A stretch of DNA of 42,143 nt from Cryomorphaceae bacterium BACL29 MAG-121220-bin8 (GTDB lineage Bacteria > Bacteroidota > Bacteroidia > Flavobacteriales > Flavobacteriaceae). Of the stretch, positions 17,159-26,486 are shown in pieces. Below the pieces are notes generated by a model that was not told the DNA's origin, did not search any database, and saw only the letters and a program-made list of their open reading frames with translations. The translations under genes and the position numbers were made by a program. The stretch lies in contig CAJJCV010000012.1 of NCBI GenBank assembly GCA_905182765.1, positions 1 to 42,143 of the forward strand. Direction: 5' to 3'. The first letter of the stretch is position 1. Every line of letters begins with the position of its first letter.

Positions 17159-20100
17159 TTAAAATTTTAAATTTAGACCTACTGAGATTGACTTTAAGAT
17201 AGGAGTGTAAATTTCCCAACTTCCACTAAAAGCAACTTCAGGATCAACTTGAAGATTATCGTCTTTTACCCAAGTCCAAAGGTTTGTTCCTTTTACATTA
17301 AGCGATATAGAATCAAAACCTAATCTCTCAACTGCAGCATTGTTTACATTGTAACCAATTACAAGATCTCTAAGTCTTACGTAATCACCATCATATAAAA
17401 ATCTAGTTGAATTACCAGATCCTGTTCCAGACGTACTTGTACTGTATCTCATTCTAGGTACATTAGTTATGTCACCAGGTTTTTGCCATCTGTCCATAAG
17501 TGAAGCAGCACCTTGGTAGTAATATGTAGATAGTAATCCAGTTGATTGTGAATACCAGTTCCATCTCTCATATATTTTGTTTCCTCCAGAGAAGTAAAAG
17601 TTTGCATCAGCATAAAATCCACCCCAATTAACTCTAGTCCCAAGACCACCAGAATAAGTAGGTAATCTATTTCCAACTGGTGTTTGATCTGCAGCATTTA
17701 AACTATTTACTATTGTTGGATCAAAATCTTCACCACCTTTATAGTACATTGGGTTTCCTGTGTCTACATTTACACCAGCCCATTGTCTTAAATACCATCC
17801 TCTTAATTCTTCACCAACTCTAACTCTATTGTATCCACCATCTAAATTAAGATCGTTACCTTCAGCATCTTTAGCTAGCTTAGTTACTTTGTTGTCCAAT
17901 GTAGCATAGTTAGAATAGACAGACCAAGTGAAATTATCAGTTCTTATTACATCAGAAGAAAGTTCTATTTCAATTCCTTTGTTTTCAACTTCTCCAATAT
18001 TTTGAGATTGAGATGAATGACCACTAGTTAAAGAAAGAGGAACACTTTGAAGTAAATCACTTGTTTTCTTGTTAAAAGCTACAATTGAACCAGAAACTCT
18101 ATTGTCTAATAAACTAAAATCAAGTCCTATATCGTATTGAGCTTGTTTTTCCCAAGTTAGTATAGCGTTACCAAATGAACCTGGAGAAACAGCTCCATTG
18201 TCATCGTAAGAACCTCCATAACTAAACAATGATTGGTATGAGTTAAGCCCTACATTGTTGTTTCCAGTTTCACCAAGAGAAGCTCTAAGTTTTAAGCTGT
18301 TTACAATGTCACTGTCTGCAAGAAAATCTTCTTCAGTAAGGTTCCAAGCAACAGCAGCAGACCAGAACGATCCAAATCTATAACCCATAGCAAATCTTGA
18401 AGACCCGTCGTATCTGTATGAAAGATCTACAATGTACTTATCATCATACGAATAGTTTAAAAGACCTAGATAACCAAGTTCTTTCCAATCACTAAATGAA
18501 CCTGAAGCAGATTGGTTAGTTTGGAAACTTGAAACATATATTAAGTTATCTGTAGCAACGTTTTCACCAGATGAACTTAAAAAGTCATATTTCTGTTTTT
18601 GAAAACTCATTTGACCAAGAGCTGAAATATAATGAACATCGTTAAATGTTTTGTCCCATTTCAATTGATTAGTAAAAGACCAAGTAAACGATCTACCAGT
18701 TGATTGGTAAGCATATCCATTATCACCTCTTCCACCACCATGAACAGCATTTTGGTATCTGTGAGAGTTAGTAAGGTTATAATCCAAAGAATATCTAGTG
18801 TTAAACTTTAAATCATCAGAAAATGAATAAGTCATTGAAGTATTTGACAATGCTCTTGTCCCATCCAATTTACTAATATTATTTTCAGCTAAATAAACAG
18901 TATTAAAAACACTTGTTGAAAGACTTGTATTCAAATTGCCATCAGCACCATATATTTGCTGAAAAGGAGACATGAAAATTCTAGTCATCTGTGGAGCAGC
19001 AAAATATGAACTACCTTCCAACTGACCTTCTTGTATTGCATTAGAAACTCTAACACTTGTAACTATATCTACTTTTCCAGCTTTTTTCTTGTAATCTAAA
19101 GCACCACTCACACTTTCGTATTGAACACCAATTGATGTACCAGTTGTTTTTCTGTGTCCTAAAGAAATTCTAAAGTTTTCAGTTGCATTTCCACCTGATG
19201 CAGAGAAATTATAAACAGCATCTGGTGCATCTTTAACTTTTACAGCATCATCCCAATTTCCATCAATTCTACCACCAGCATCCCATGCAGCAGCTCCTGG
19301 AAAGTTTGCTAAGGCGTAGTTTGTAGCATTTTCTTTAGTAAATCCGTAATCGTTAATTAAAGTTTCAGCTCCTAATTCTAATCTTTGATTACCATTAAGC
19401 ATTGGACGCTCGTCCATTGCATAGTTTTGAAAACCATAGTTAGAAGTAATTTGATATTGTACTTCTCCAGCAGAACCAGTTTTTGTAGTAATAACAATTA
19501 CACCATTAGATCCTCTAGCTCCATATGGAGCAGTAGCAGAAGCATCTTTAAGTACAGTTATACTTTCAATATCTGATGGGTTTATCATTGATAGAACACC
19601 TAAGTCATTGGTAAGTGGACTGTAAGATCCGTTAACAACAGGAACTCCGTCAATTACAAATAAGGGAGAATTTGAACCTGTAATAGATCCTTCACCTCTA
19701 ATTCTAATTGAAGTTGGTGAACCAGGTGTACCAGATTGAGAAACAACTCTTAAACCAGCAACTCTACCTTGAAGAGCAGCATCAGGAGAAGTCATTGCTA
19801 CACCCTCAATTTGGGCAGCATCTACAACAACTGAACTACTAGTTGATCGTTTTAGGTTTCTTGTTGTAATTCCAGTAACAACTACTTCATCAAGTTCGTT
19901 ACTTGAATTTAGTAGAACGTTAATTTTTCTGTCATTGCCAACAGTTACGGTTTTAGTTTCAAAACCTACATAGCTAAAGACTAATACGTCTCCAACACTT
20001 GCAGTAATTGAATAATTTCCGTCGAAATCAGTTGTAACACCATTAGAGGTGCCCTCAACTATAACTGTTGCTCCAGGGAGAGCAAGACTACTATCATCAG

Positions 20101-20191
20101 CTACACTACCAGTAATGGTAACTTGCTGACTTAATCCCCAGAATGACACTAACATAAAAGATAATGTCACCAAAAAGTTTAGTTTTTTCAT
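17159..20191 (-). CDS. SusC/RagA family TonB-linked outer-membrane transporter
   Basis: Outer-membrane beta-barrel of 1010 residues energised by TonB. Signal peptide at 1-21, then a CarboxypepD-regulatory-like domain (VTITGSVADDSSLALPGATV ... SYVGFETKTVTVG), the TonB-box-like DEVVVTGI, the plug domain with ALQGRVAGLRVVSQSGTPG and IRIRGEGSITGSNSPLFVIDG, and a barrel ending in ILKSISVGLNLKF, with a terminal Phe as expected. It imports a ligand, glycan or peptide, captured by the SusD partner four bases downstream. G+C is visibly higher than in the neighbouring genes and codon choice looks smoother, as is common for abundantly made porin-like proteins; this is impression, not measurement. Confidence 0.95.
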   Translation of the reverse strand: MKKLNFLVTLSFMLVSFWGLSQQVTITGSVADDSSLALPGATVIVEGTSNGVTTDFDGNYSITASVGDVLVFSYVGFETKTVTVGNDRKINVLLNSSNELDEVVVTGITTRNLKRSTSSSVVVDAAQIEGVAMTSPDAALQGRVAGLRVVSQSGTPGSPTSIRIRGEGSITGSNSPLFVIDGVPVVNGSYSPLTNDLGVLSMINPSDIESITVLKDASATAPYGARGSNGVIVITTKTGSAGEVQYQITSNYGFQNYAMDERPMLNGNQRLELGAETLINDYGFTKENATNYALANFPGAAAWDAGGRIDGNWDDAVKVKDAPDAVYNFSASGGNATENFRISLGHRKTTGTSIGVQYESVSGALDYKKKAGKVDIVTSVRVSNAIQEGQLEGSSYFAAPQMTRIFMSPFQQIYGADGNLNTSLSTSVFNTVYLAENNISKLDGTRALSNTSMTYSFSDDLKFNTRYSLDYNLTNSHRYQNAVHGGGRGDNGYAYQSTGRSFTWSFTNQLKWDKTFNDVHYISALGQMSFQKQKYDFLSSSGENVATDNLIYVSSFQTNQSASGSFSDWKELGYLGLLNYSYDDKYIVDLSYRYDGSSRFAMGYRFGSFWSAAVAWNLTEEDFLADSDIVNSLKLRASLGETGNNNVGLNSYQSLFSYGGSYDDNGAVSPGSFGNAILTWEKQAQYDIGLDFSLLDNRVSGSIVAFNKKTSDLLQSVPLSLTSGHSSQSQNIGEVENKGIEIELSSDVIRTDNFTWSVYSNYATLDNKVTKLAKDAEGNDLNLDGGYNRVRVGEELRGWYLRQWAGVNVDTGNPMYYKGGEDFDPTIVNSLNAADQTPVGNRLPTYSGGLGTRVNWGGFYADANFYFSGGNKIYERWNWYSQSTGLLSTYYYQGAASLMDRWQKPGDITNVPRMRYSTSTSGTGSGNSTRFLYDGDYVRLRDLVIGYNVNNAAVERLGFDSISLNVKGTNLWTWVKDDNLQVDPEVAFSGSWEIYTPILKSISVGLNLKF

Positions 20192-20251
20192 ATATAATTA
20201 TTTGATTTACAACAAATATGTTAAAATAATGTTAAGAATAAAAGTTTTTTA

Positions 20252-20266
20252 TCATAAATTTTATGA
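20252..20266. promoter_or_regulatory. 15-base palindrome upstream of susC
   Basis: TCATAAA-T-TTTATGA is a perfect inverted repeat located 61 bases before the susC start codon, in the 268-base stretch between susC and the DUF488 ATG. The position would suit an operator or part of the susC promoter. The rest of that stretch is very AT-rich with no other feature I can support; no clear -33/-7 pair was found. Confidence 0.3.
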
Positions 20267-20459
20267 ATTTTTATCAACCTGGATTAACAGGTAATAAGAT
20301 TATATTAATAATATTCAATTTTTTTTGTGAATTTGTTAAAATTATTTAAATTCATTATAAATTTAAAATATCAAAACAGCAAGCTTTAACATATTAAAAA
20401 ATACTGAAATTGAGGGAGGTGTTTCTATATCACTTTTTCCTTCAAACTCATCTGATATT

Positions 20460-20795
20460 ATGTTTGAATACAAAGCATTAGCCCCAAATTTTAGATTATT
20501 AGACAATTTTAAAAAGAAAAAAATATCTGAGGAAAAATTTATTATCGAATATAATAATATGCTCTTAGAATTAAATGCTAATAATGTTTTAGAACATATA
20601 AATTCATTAACAGGTAGCACAGAACCTGTTTTGATGTGTAACTGTGCAAAAACAAAATTTTGTCACAGACATTTAGTAGCTGAATGGTTAGAAAGTAATA
20701 CAGGTATAATTATAAAGGAACTTAATTATCCAGATTATATTAGAAAAAAAGGTTATTTAGTTAAAGAAAAAAACCCTTCTCTGTTTCCTGAGTGA
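20460..20795 (+). CDS. DUF488 family protein, start codon uncertain
   Basis: The C-terminal half is clear DUF488: PVLMCNCAKTKFCHRHLVAEWLE, with the conserved Cys...FCHRHL motif. The ATG at 20460 gives 111 residues, but family-like sequence continues in frame upstream to about 20370 (IKTASFNILKNTEIEGGVSI), including the strand that normally opens the domain, and the join FEYKALAPNFRLL is also typical. No ATG, GTG or TTG exists in this upstream part; an ATC sits at 20370 just after an in-frame TAA. So either a rare start codon is used or the true start has been lost. Molecular function of DUF488 is unknown. Confidence 0.7.
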   Translation: MFEYKALAPNFRLLDNFKKKKISEEKFIIEYNNMLLELNANNVLEHINSLTGSTEPVLMCNCAKTKFCHRHLVAEWLESNTGIIIKELNYPDYIRKKGYLVKEKNPSLFPE

Positions 20796-20872
20796 AATTT
20801 AGAAAATGAAATAGATCAATATCTAAGTAGACGATTCTTTTAACAAAAATAGCCATAACGCAGTATGATTAA

Positions 20873-21787
20873 TTATTTTAAAACTACATCAAATAAGTAA
20901 TTTTCAAAATCATTTTGATTTTCAATATGTGGAAGATGACCTGAATTTGGTACAATATATTCAAATCTATTTGGTAATAGTTTGTTTAATTTATCCTTGA
21001 TTTGATTATAAACGACCACTGAATCACTGTCCCCCCAGATTGTATAAACAGTTTTATTTGAATCACTTATTTCTTTATTCTCAGAATCTAAGTTTACATG
21101 ATTTTTTAAAGTAGAAATTAAGGCTCTAGCAAATCCATTGAATTTTAATAGTTCTTCGTACTTATCGTCCCAATTAGGATAGTTTTCAGGATATTTGAAA
21201 TCTGATAATTGTCCAGACGATATTGTAGGATATTTGTTTTCTATAAAATCTTTTATCTCATCTTCAGAAACATTTTTATTTTCTAACTCTTTATGACTGT
21301 TGAAGCTTGAAGCAGATACATAAACTAGTTTCTCTACAATATTTGGTTTTAAATCTGCTATTTTTGAAATAACTCTCCCGCCGTTAGAAAGACCCAAAAA
21401 CGTTGCGTTTTTAATCTCTAAGGCTTCAAGTAGTTCTATCACTTGATTAGCAAATAAGTCATCTGTATAATCTAAATCTGGATTATCAGAAAAACCTCTT
21501 CCATATAAATCCAATTTAATTACTTTATAACCTTTTTCTTTTGCTGAATTGTATGTTTTGTCCCAAATGTAAGAGGGAACTGAAAACCCGTGTATAAATA
21601 CTAAAGTATTTTCACTTGAACTATTATTAATATTAAAATAAGTATATCCATTTTTTAATTCTAAAAAATTTCCTTTTTTTATTGTTGTTCTAAACAAATC
21701 GTCTTTAATAATATATTCATATTTAGGACTTGAACATGATAAAAAAACAGAGAGAGTTACTAATAAAAAAAATCTTTTGATTGTCAT
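20873..21787 (-). CDS. Alpha/beta-hydrolase lipoprotein
   Basis: Exported lipoprotein of 304 residues (lipobox SVFLSC, C18). The fold is shown by the oxyanion HGF in LVFIHGFSVPSYIWD, the nucleophile elbow GLSNGG with its Ser, DLYGRGFSDNP after strand 4, the acid in the VYTIWGDSDSVV region, and the catalytic His in NSGHLPHIE. All triad elements are present, so it should be an active esterase- or peptidase-like enzyme. The substrate is unknown. Monocistronic, divergent from the EamA transporter 48 bases away. Confidence 0.88.
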   Translation of the reverse strand: MTIKRFFLLVTLSVFLSCSSPKYEYIIKDDLFRTTIKKGNFLELKNGYTYFNINNSSSENTLVFIHGFSVPSYIWDKTYNSAKEKGYKVIKLDLYGRGFSDNPDLDYTDDLFANQVIELLEALEIKNATFLGLSNGGRVISKIADLKPNIVEKLVYVSASSFNSHKELENKNVSEDEIKDFIENKYPTISSGQLSDFKYPENYPNWDDKYEELLKFNGFARALISTLKNHVNLDSENKEISDSNKTVYTIWGDSDSVVVYNQIKDKLNKLLPNRFEYIVPNSGHLPHIENQNDFENYLFDVVLK

Positions 21788-21835
21788 TGTTTTATATAAT
21801 AGAATTACCTTTACAAGGTATAATAAACTTATTAA

Positions 21836-22729
21836 TTGAGTAATAGATCATTAGGATTTTTGGCCGCTTTTGGAGCTACATTAATTTATGGCTTAAATCA
21901 CACTGTTGCTAAAAATGTAATGCCAGTTTATATAGGTCCATATGCTTTTATACTTTTAAGAGTTATTGGTGCTTCATTATTATTCTGGACTGTTAGTTTA
22001 TTTATTAAATCCGAAAAAATTGATAAAAAGGATTGGCCTAGAATAATTCTTTGTGCTTTCTTAGGAATGGTTATCAATATGCTTGCGTTTTTTAAAGGAC
22101 TTGAACTTTCAACCCCAGTTAATAGTTCCGTAATGATTACTCTTTCTCCAATTGTTGTATTTATTTTTTCTGCAATATTATTAAAAGAAAAAATTCAAAG
22201 TATGAAAGCTTTCGGAATAATTTCTGGTTTTGTGGGTGCTCTAATATTAGTACTCTATACGGCAAAGACAGGTGAAAATGCCCCTAATATTCCTTTGGGA
22301 AATTTTTTATTTATCGTCAACTCTTTTGCATACGGTCTTTATTTAGTTTTAGTTAAACCATTAATATCTAAGTACAATATAATTACTTTACTTAAGTGGT
22401 TGTTTTTATTGGGAGTGATTATGAATTTTCCGGTAACAATAAGTCAGTTTTTAGAAGTAGAGTGGACAAGTCTTCCTTTAAAAGAAGCTGTTATTCCGAT
22501 GCTTTTTGTTGTGGTAGGAACTACATTTTTTACTTATTTGTTTAATGCTTATGCTTTAACAAAATTAACAGCATCTTCATTAAGTTCGTTTATATATCTT
22601 CAGCCTATTGTAGGAATTGTTTTTGCAATCTCAACTAAAAGCGATTCTTTGTCACTTGTTAGTTTGGCAGGAATGATCTTGATTTTTATTGGAATTTATT
22701 TAGTAACAAAACGAACTGTAGAAATATAG
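21836..22729 (+). CDS. EamA (DMT superfamily) transporter
   Basis: Inner-membrane protein of 297 residues with ten predicted helices in two EamA repeats: first repeat from GFLAAFGATLIYGLNHTVAK to KEKIQSMKAFGIISGFVGALIL, second from LGNFLFIVNSFAYGLYLVLVKP to LVSLAGMILIFIGIYLV. Such proteins export metabolites or amino acids; the substrate cannot be read from sequence. The start is TTG at 21836, chosen because MSNRSLGFLAAFGATLIYG is the canonical family N-terminus and no ATG is closer. A bidirectional terminator follows. Confidence 0.9.
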   Translation: MSNRSLGFLAAFGATLIYGLNHTVAKNVMPVYIGPYAFILLRVIGASLLFWTVSLFIKSEKIDKKDWPRIILCAFLGMVINMLAFFKGLELSTPVNSSVMITLSPIVVFIFSAILLKEKIQSMKAFGIISGFVGALILVLYTAKTGENAPNIPLGNFLFIVNSFAYGLYLVLVKPLISKYNIITLLKWLFLLGVIMNFPVTISQFLEVEWTSLPLKEAVIPMLFVVVGTTFFTYLFNAYALTKLTASSLSSFIYLQPIVGIVFAISTKSDSLSLVSLAGMILIFIGIYLVTKRTVEI

Positions 22730-22744
22730 TTTCGATTTGTATAA

Positions 22745-22776
22745 ATAAAAAAGGCTGCTTCAATGAAACAACCTTT
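22745..22776 (-). terminator. Terminator between the EamA and cold-shock genes
   Basis: On the minus strand AGGTTGTTTCA pairs with TGAAGCAGCCT using two G-U pairs, followed by a T-rich run, so it fits the end of the cold-shock gene. On the plus strand the same stem has two C/A mismatches but is also followed by T residues, so it may end both convergent transcripts. Confidence 0.7.
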
Positions 22777-22830
22777 GTCTTTTTATATATCCTTAAATAA
22801 GGATTTATACTAAAGTTTAACTAATACTAA

Positions 22831-23025
22831 TTAGTCAATTTTCTTTACGTTGACAGCACTTAGGCCTTTTGGACCATCCTCTAACTCAAATTCTACTTTG
22901 TCGTTTTCATCGATTCTGTCAATTAATCCTGAAGCGTGAACAAAATGATCTTTTTCCACTCCTTCTTCTTTGATAAAACCATATCCTTTTGATCCGTTAA
23001 AGAATTTTACAATTCCATTTTTCAT
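22831..23025 (-). CDS. Cold-shock domain protein (CspA family)
   Basis: Single S1-like OB fold of 64 residues that binds single-stranded RNA and DNA and melts RNA structure. RNP1 is KGYGFIKE and RNP2 is DHFVHASGL, where HFVH replaces the common VFVH. The opening KNGIVKFFNGSKGYGFI and closing GPKGLSAVNVK are textbook. Monocistronic, with its own terminator at 22745. The next gene upstream is divergent, with 82 bases between, enough for a promoter and a short leader. Cold induction through the leader RNA is usual for the family but not demonstrable here. Confidence 0.95.
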   Translation of the reverse strand: MKNGIVKFFNGSKGYGFIKEEGVEKDHFVHASGLIDRIDENDKVEFELEDGPKGLSAVNVKKID

Positions 23026-23107
23026 ATCTTAAATAATTTATTAATTTTTGGCGAATGTAGTTTAAATTTACTAATAAGAGTCTATTTTTAGAAAATATTA
23101 TTAAAAT

Positions 23108-23725
23108 ATGAAAAAATATCTTGAAGATCATTGGCAAAATGTTTATGATAAAAAAAATGAAAACGAAGTTAGTTGGTATCAAAAATCTCCAAAACTCTCT
23201 CTGGAATTTGTTAAAAGCTTAAATTTAAGTCTAGATGCTGAAATAATTGATATTGGAGCTGGGGAGAGTAGATTAGTTGATAATTTACTTGAAATGGGTT
23301 TTGTTAATTTATCGGTTTTAGATATTTCATCAAAATCTATTGAAAAAACTAAGAAAAGATTAGGTCTTAAATCAAAGCTTGTGAACTGGATAGTTTCTGA
23401 TATTAATAATTTTAATCCTACAAAAAAATATGATCTTTGGCATGATCGTGCCGCATTTCACTTTTTAAAAGACAGTGTAGAAATTGATAACTATGTAAAA
23501 CTTGTAAAAAGTTCATTACATAATCAAGGCAATTTAATTATTGCTACATTTTCAGAAAATGGTCCTTTAAAATGTAGTGGGCTAGAAGTTTCAAGATACA
23601 GTGAGAACTCGATTTCTGACTTATTTAATAACGATTTTGAATTAATTAAATCTCAAAAAAGTATTCACAAGACACCATTTAGCACTTCACAGGAATTTTT
23701 GTTTTCAAAATTTAAAAAGAAATAA
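23108..23725 (+). CDS. Class I SAM-dependent methyltransferase
   Basis: Cytoplasmic protein of 205 residues with the Rossmann SAM-binding motif I at residues ~46-56 (IIDIGAGESRLVD), the acidic end of strand 2 in SVLDISSKSIE, and motif II-like WIVSDINNFNP. The WHDRAAFHFLKD segment marks a well-known bacterial group near TehB/thiopurine-type methyltransferases. Substrate unknown. ATG start. Its stop lies two bases from the end of the convergent M81 gene. Confidence 0.9.
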   Translation: MKKYLEDHWQNVYDKKNENEVSWYQKSPKLSLEFVKSLNLSLDAEIIDIGAGESRLVDNLLEMGFVNLSVLDISSKSIEKTKKRLGLKSKLVNWIVSDINNFNPTKKYDLWHDRAAFHFLKDSVEIDNYVKLVKSSLHNQGNLIIATFSENGPLKCSGLEVSRYSENSISDLFNNDFELIKSQKSIHKTPFSTSQEFLFSKFKKK

Positions 23726-23727
23726 TT

Positions 23728-25266
23728 CTAATTTGATACTGGAACAAATACTGCTTTTAGATCAGGATCTTTTGTAAATGAATCTATAGGAAACATTGGC
23801 CTTTTAATTCTTTTATAATCTAATCTAAAAAGATCTTGATCAACTCCACCTGGTGTTAAAGCCATTATCCACCCTTTATTTATATCGTAAAGTTCAGGAA
23901 CTAAGTAACCGATTTTAACAACGACAATATTTGATTCACTTGGTTTTAAATTCAAATCTGTAAAATCCTTTATGTAGTGATAAGGCTTTCTTTTTTCGGT
24001 GACAATAACGTTAATGCTACCTGTTTTGATCACTAATTCAGTTTTGGCATTTACATCTCCCTTTTTAATAGATTTAATTATACCCTTTAAAAGAATAGGA
24101 GCGGAGTATCTGTTATCTACTTCAGCACCAACATATCCTTCAACATAATCTCCAATATTTAATTTCAAAGCTTTTTTTATTAGTTTAGGACCTGGAATTG
24201 AGGCATATATTAATGATGGACCATTTTCATTTTTAAATTCTTTTCTTTTTAATAATTTATCCAGTGTCCATGTAACATCTCCAGCTCCTCCTGCTGTTGG
24301 ATTGTCACCCATGTCACTTATTATAAATGGTTTGGTCTTGCTTTCTAAAGCTAAGTTTACACTCTCTTCTAAAGTTCCAACGGGTGCTACAAATTCAAAT
24401 TCATTTTTTACATCCCAAAAACTTTTTGCTAAGTACTCTGAAGATTCTTTAACTGCTTCTTTATTATCTCCGTAAACAACAACTACTCCGTGATTTCTTG
24501 GTTCATCAGCCCAAGGATACCCCATCCATATCGCAGCATCTATAACACCCTCTTTTTTAGTTTCTGGATTTACTTTTGCATATAAACTTTTTCCAGGTTC
24601 TATTCTAGTACTAGTTTTTTCACCTGGCAACAAAATAGGAACTTCAATTCTTGACTTGTATAACGGTTTTCCTTTTCCAGATTCTAACCTATCAAGCAAG
24701 TTAGTGACTGCCCTTCTTTTTGACTCAATTGCATCTTCATGAGGAGCCATTCTATAACAAGTTATTAAATCTGATTCTTTGGTTAGTTCATGTGAAACAT
24801 TTCCATGTAAATCCATTGATGTTGATATTAACGTGTTGTATCCAACAACTTCTCTAACTCGTTTTATAAAATTTCCTTCTGGATCATCAATTCCCTCAAC
24901 ACTCATTGCGCCATGAATATCAAAAAACAATCCATCGTATGGCAGATTCTCTTTCAATCTTTTTAATGTTTGAGTTACTAATGACTCGTAAGCTTCTCTT
25001 GTCACTATTCCACCAGGAAGAGCATGACCTCTTAACGTAGGAATCCATTCTGCTCTTTGTCTGTTAATAGAATCTTTTTTTAAAAATGGGTAGTAACTAA
25101 AAACATCATCTCCGAATCTAGCTTTAAAGTCAGATTCTAAAGTTTTTGCAGGTGAGAAAGTACTTGATTCTATAGCAAGTCCTGCTATTGCAATTCTTGG
25201 TTTTTGTACTTCATTACAACCGTATAATATTGTGATTAATAATATTGACACAAAAAAATTCTTCAT
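23728..25266 (-). CDS. M81 family metallopeptidase (MlrC-like) lipoprotein
   Basis: 512-residue protein related to microcystinase C of Sphingomonas. The conserved residues that bind zinc in that family all appear: E33 in GLAIESSTF, H118 in FFDIHGAM, D152 and H154 in SMDLHGNV, and H176 in RMAPHED. A C-terminal DUF1485-type domain follows with SDMGDNPTAGGAGD. Unusually for the family it has a lipoprotein signal peptide (LYGC, C17), so it acts outside the cytoplasm. Natural substrates are probably small peptides or modified peptides; microcystin is only the tested one elsewhere. Divergent from the propeller lipoprotein 49 bases away. Confidence 0.88.
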   Translation of the reverse strand: MKNFFVSILLITILYGCNEVQKPRIAIAGLAIESSTFSPAKTLESDFKARFGDDVFSYYPFLKKDSINRQRAEWIPTLRGHALPGGIVTREAYESLVTQTLKRLKENLPYDGLFFDIHGAMSVEGIDDPEGNFIKRVREVVGYNTLISTSMDLHGNVSHELTKESDLITCYRMAPHEDAIESKRRAVTNLLDRLESGKGKPLYKSRIEVPILLPGEKTSTRIEPGKSLYAKVNPETKKEGVIDAAIWMGYPWADEPRNHGVVVVYGDNKEAVKESSEYLAKSFWDVKNEFEFVAPVGTLEESVNLALESKTKPFIISDMGDNPTAGGAGDVTWTLDKLLKRKEFKNENGPSLIYASIPGPKLIKKALKLNIGDYVEGYVGAEVDNRYSAPILLKGIIKSIKKGDVNAKTELVIKTGSINVIVTEKRKPYHYIKDFTDLNLKPSESNIVVVKIGYLVPELYDINKGWIMALTPGGVDQDLFRLDYKRIKRPMFPIDSFTKDPDLKAVFVPVSN

Positions 25267-25315
25267 GATTGTTAATTTTAATTCCTCTAAATTTAAAGAT
25301 ACAAATTTTAAAAAA

Positions 25316-26344
25316 ATGATAAGACAGACTTTTTTTTATTTATTAATTCTAATGATTTTTAATTCATGTTCTAAAGACACTGTAATTTCAAGTCTTGAAA
25401 TAAATCCAGTTTTAATTGATTCAGAAATAAACATTAGAGCTTTAGAAATTAAAAACAACAGGGTATATTCTGCAACTTCAAACGGAACTGTTTTATATTT
25501 TGATATAGACAAAAGTGATGTTATTTCAGAAATCACCTATAAAATTGAAAATGATTCAATTGTTCCAAATTTCAGATCTTTGGCTGTAACCGAAAATGAT
25601 GTTTTTACTATTTCAATTTCAAACCCAGCTCTATTATTTAAAAACGGTAGACTAGTGTATAAGGAGGAACATCCAAAAGTCTTTTACGATTCAATGGAGT
25701 TTTGGAATAATAATGAAGGAATTGTAGTTGGAGATTTTACTGATAATTGTATTAGTGTTTTAGTTACTCGAGATGGGGGAGACTCTTGGAATAAGCTAGA
25801 TTGTTCTGTTTTTGGAGATATAAAAGATTCAGAAGGTTTTTTTGCAGCTAGTGACACTAATATTTCCATTATTGATGACTATACTTGGATTGCAAGTGGA
25901 GGAATTAATAGCAGAGTTTATTTTTCAAAAGACAAGGGTAGGAGCTGGGAAATTTTTAATACTCCAATTTTACAAGGAGAATCTACAACAGGTATATTTA
26001 GTATTGATTTTTATGACAAGAAGAATGGTTATGCTGTTGGAGGAGACTATACTAAGCCTGAAATAAATAGCTTAAATAAAATTATTACTAGTGATGGTGG
26101 AAAGACTTGGAAATCAATTGCTGATAATCAAAATCCAGGGTACAGAAGTTGTGTTCAATATTTTCCTAATAGTGATGGAAAAAAATTACTTGCAGTTGGT
26201 TTTGATGGAATTGACTATTCGTCTGACAGTGGAATGACTTGGAAACATTTTAGTGATGAAGGCTATTATACCGTAAGGTTTTTAAATGATACTGTCGCTT
26301 TTGCAGCAGGAAATGGAAAAATATCAAAACTTTATTTTAAGTAG
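25316..26344 (+). CDS. Asp-box (BNR) beta-propeller lipoprotein, Ycf48/sialidase-like
   Basis: Lipoprotein of 342 residues. The frame is open from 25232, but the ATG at 25316 places a perfect signal peptide and lipobox (MIRQTFFYLL, MIFNSC, C18) at the N-terminus, so that start is chosen. Four Asp-box turns are visible: TRDGGDSWNKL, SKDKGRSWEIF, TSDGGKTWKSI and SSDSGMTWKHF, spaced as blades of a propeller. Flavobacterial relatives are often called oxidoreductase or glycosyl hydrolase without evidence; the catalytic residues of sialidases are not evident. Probably a binding or assembly protein on the periplasmic side. Followed by a hairpin terminator. Confidence 0.82.
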   Translation: MIRQTFFYLLILMIFNSCSKDTVISSLEINPVLIDSEINIRALEIKNNRVYSATSNGTVLYFDIDKSDVISEITYKIENDSIVPNFRSLAVTENDVFTISISNPALLFKNGRLVYKEEHPKVFYDSMEFWNNNEGIVVGDFTDNCISVLVTRDGGDSWNKLDCSVFGDIKDSEGFFAASDTNISIIDDYTWIASGGINSRVYFSKDKGRSWEIFNTPILQGESTTGIFSIDFYDKKNGYAVGGDYTKPEINSLNKIITSDGGKTWKSIADNQNPGYRSCVQYFPNSDGKKLLAVGFDGIDYSSDSGMTWKHFSDEGYYTVRFLNDTVAFAAGNGKISKLYFK

Positions 26345-26432
26345 TTTCTTTATGGGACAAACTAAAACATCTTTAATTACAACAATTTCTCAAAAGTATT
26401 ATACTACATTAAATAGCAGCTTAATTTTCAAT

Positions 26433-26463
26433 AAAAAAAGCCCTAGTAACTAGAGCTTTTTTT
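26433..26463. terminator. Bidirectional terminator
   Basis: AAAAAAAGC, one mismatch, CTAG, three-base loop, CTAG, one mismatch, GCTTTTTTT. T runs follow the stem on both strands. On the minus strand the mismatch becomes a T-G wobble, so that direction is slightly better. It serves the propeller gene and the convergent NTF2-like operon. The rest of 26345-26486 holds nothing else that I can support. Confidence 0.8.
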
Positions 26464-26486
26464 AATAAAATTTATATAAGATTGTT

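Noticed and set aside
20363-20620. 85-codon minus-strand frame over the DUF488 gene
   Set aside because: It lies opposite clear DUF488 homology and has no recognisable feature of its own.
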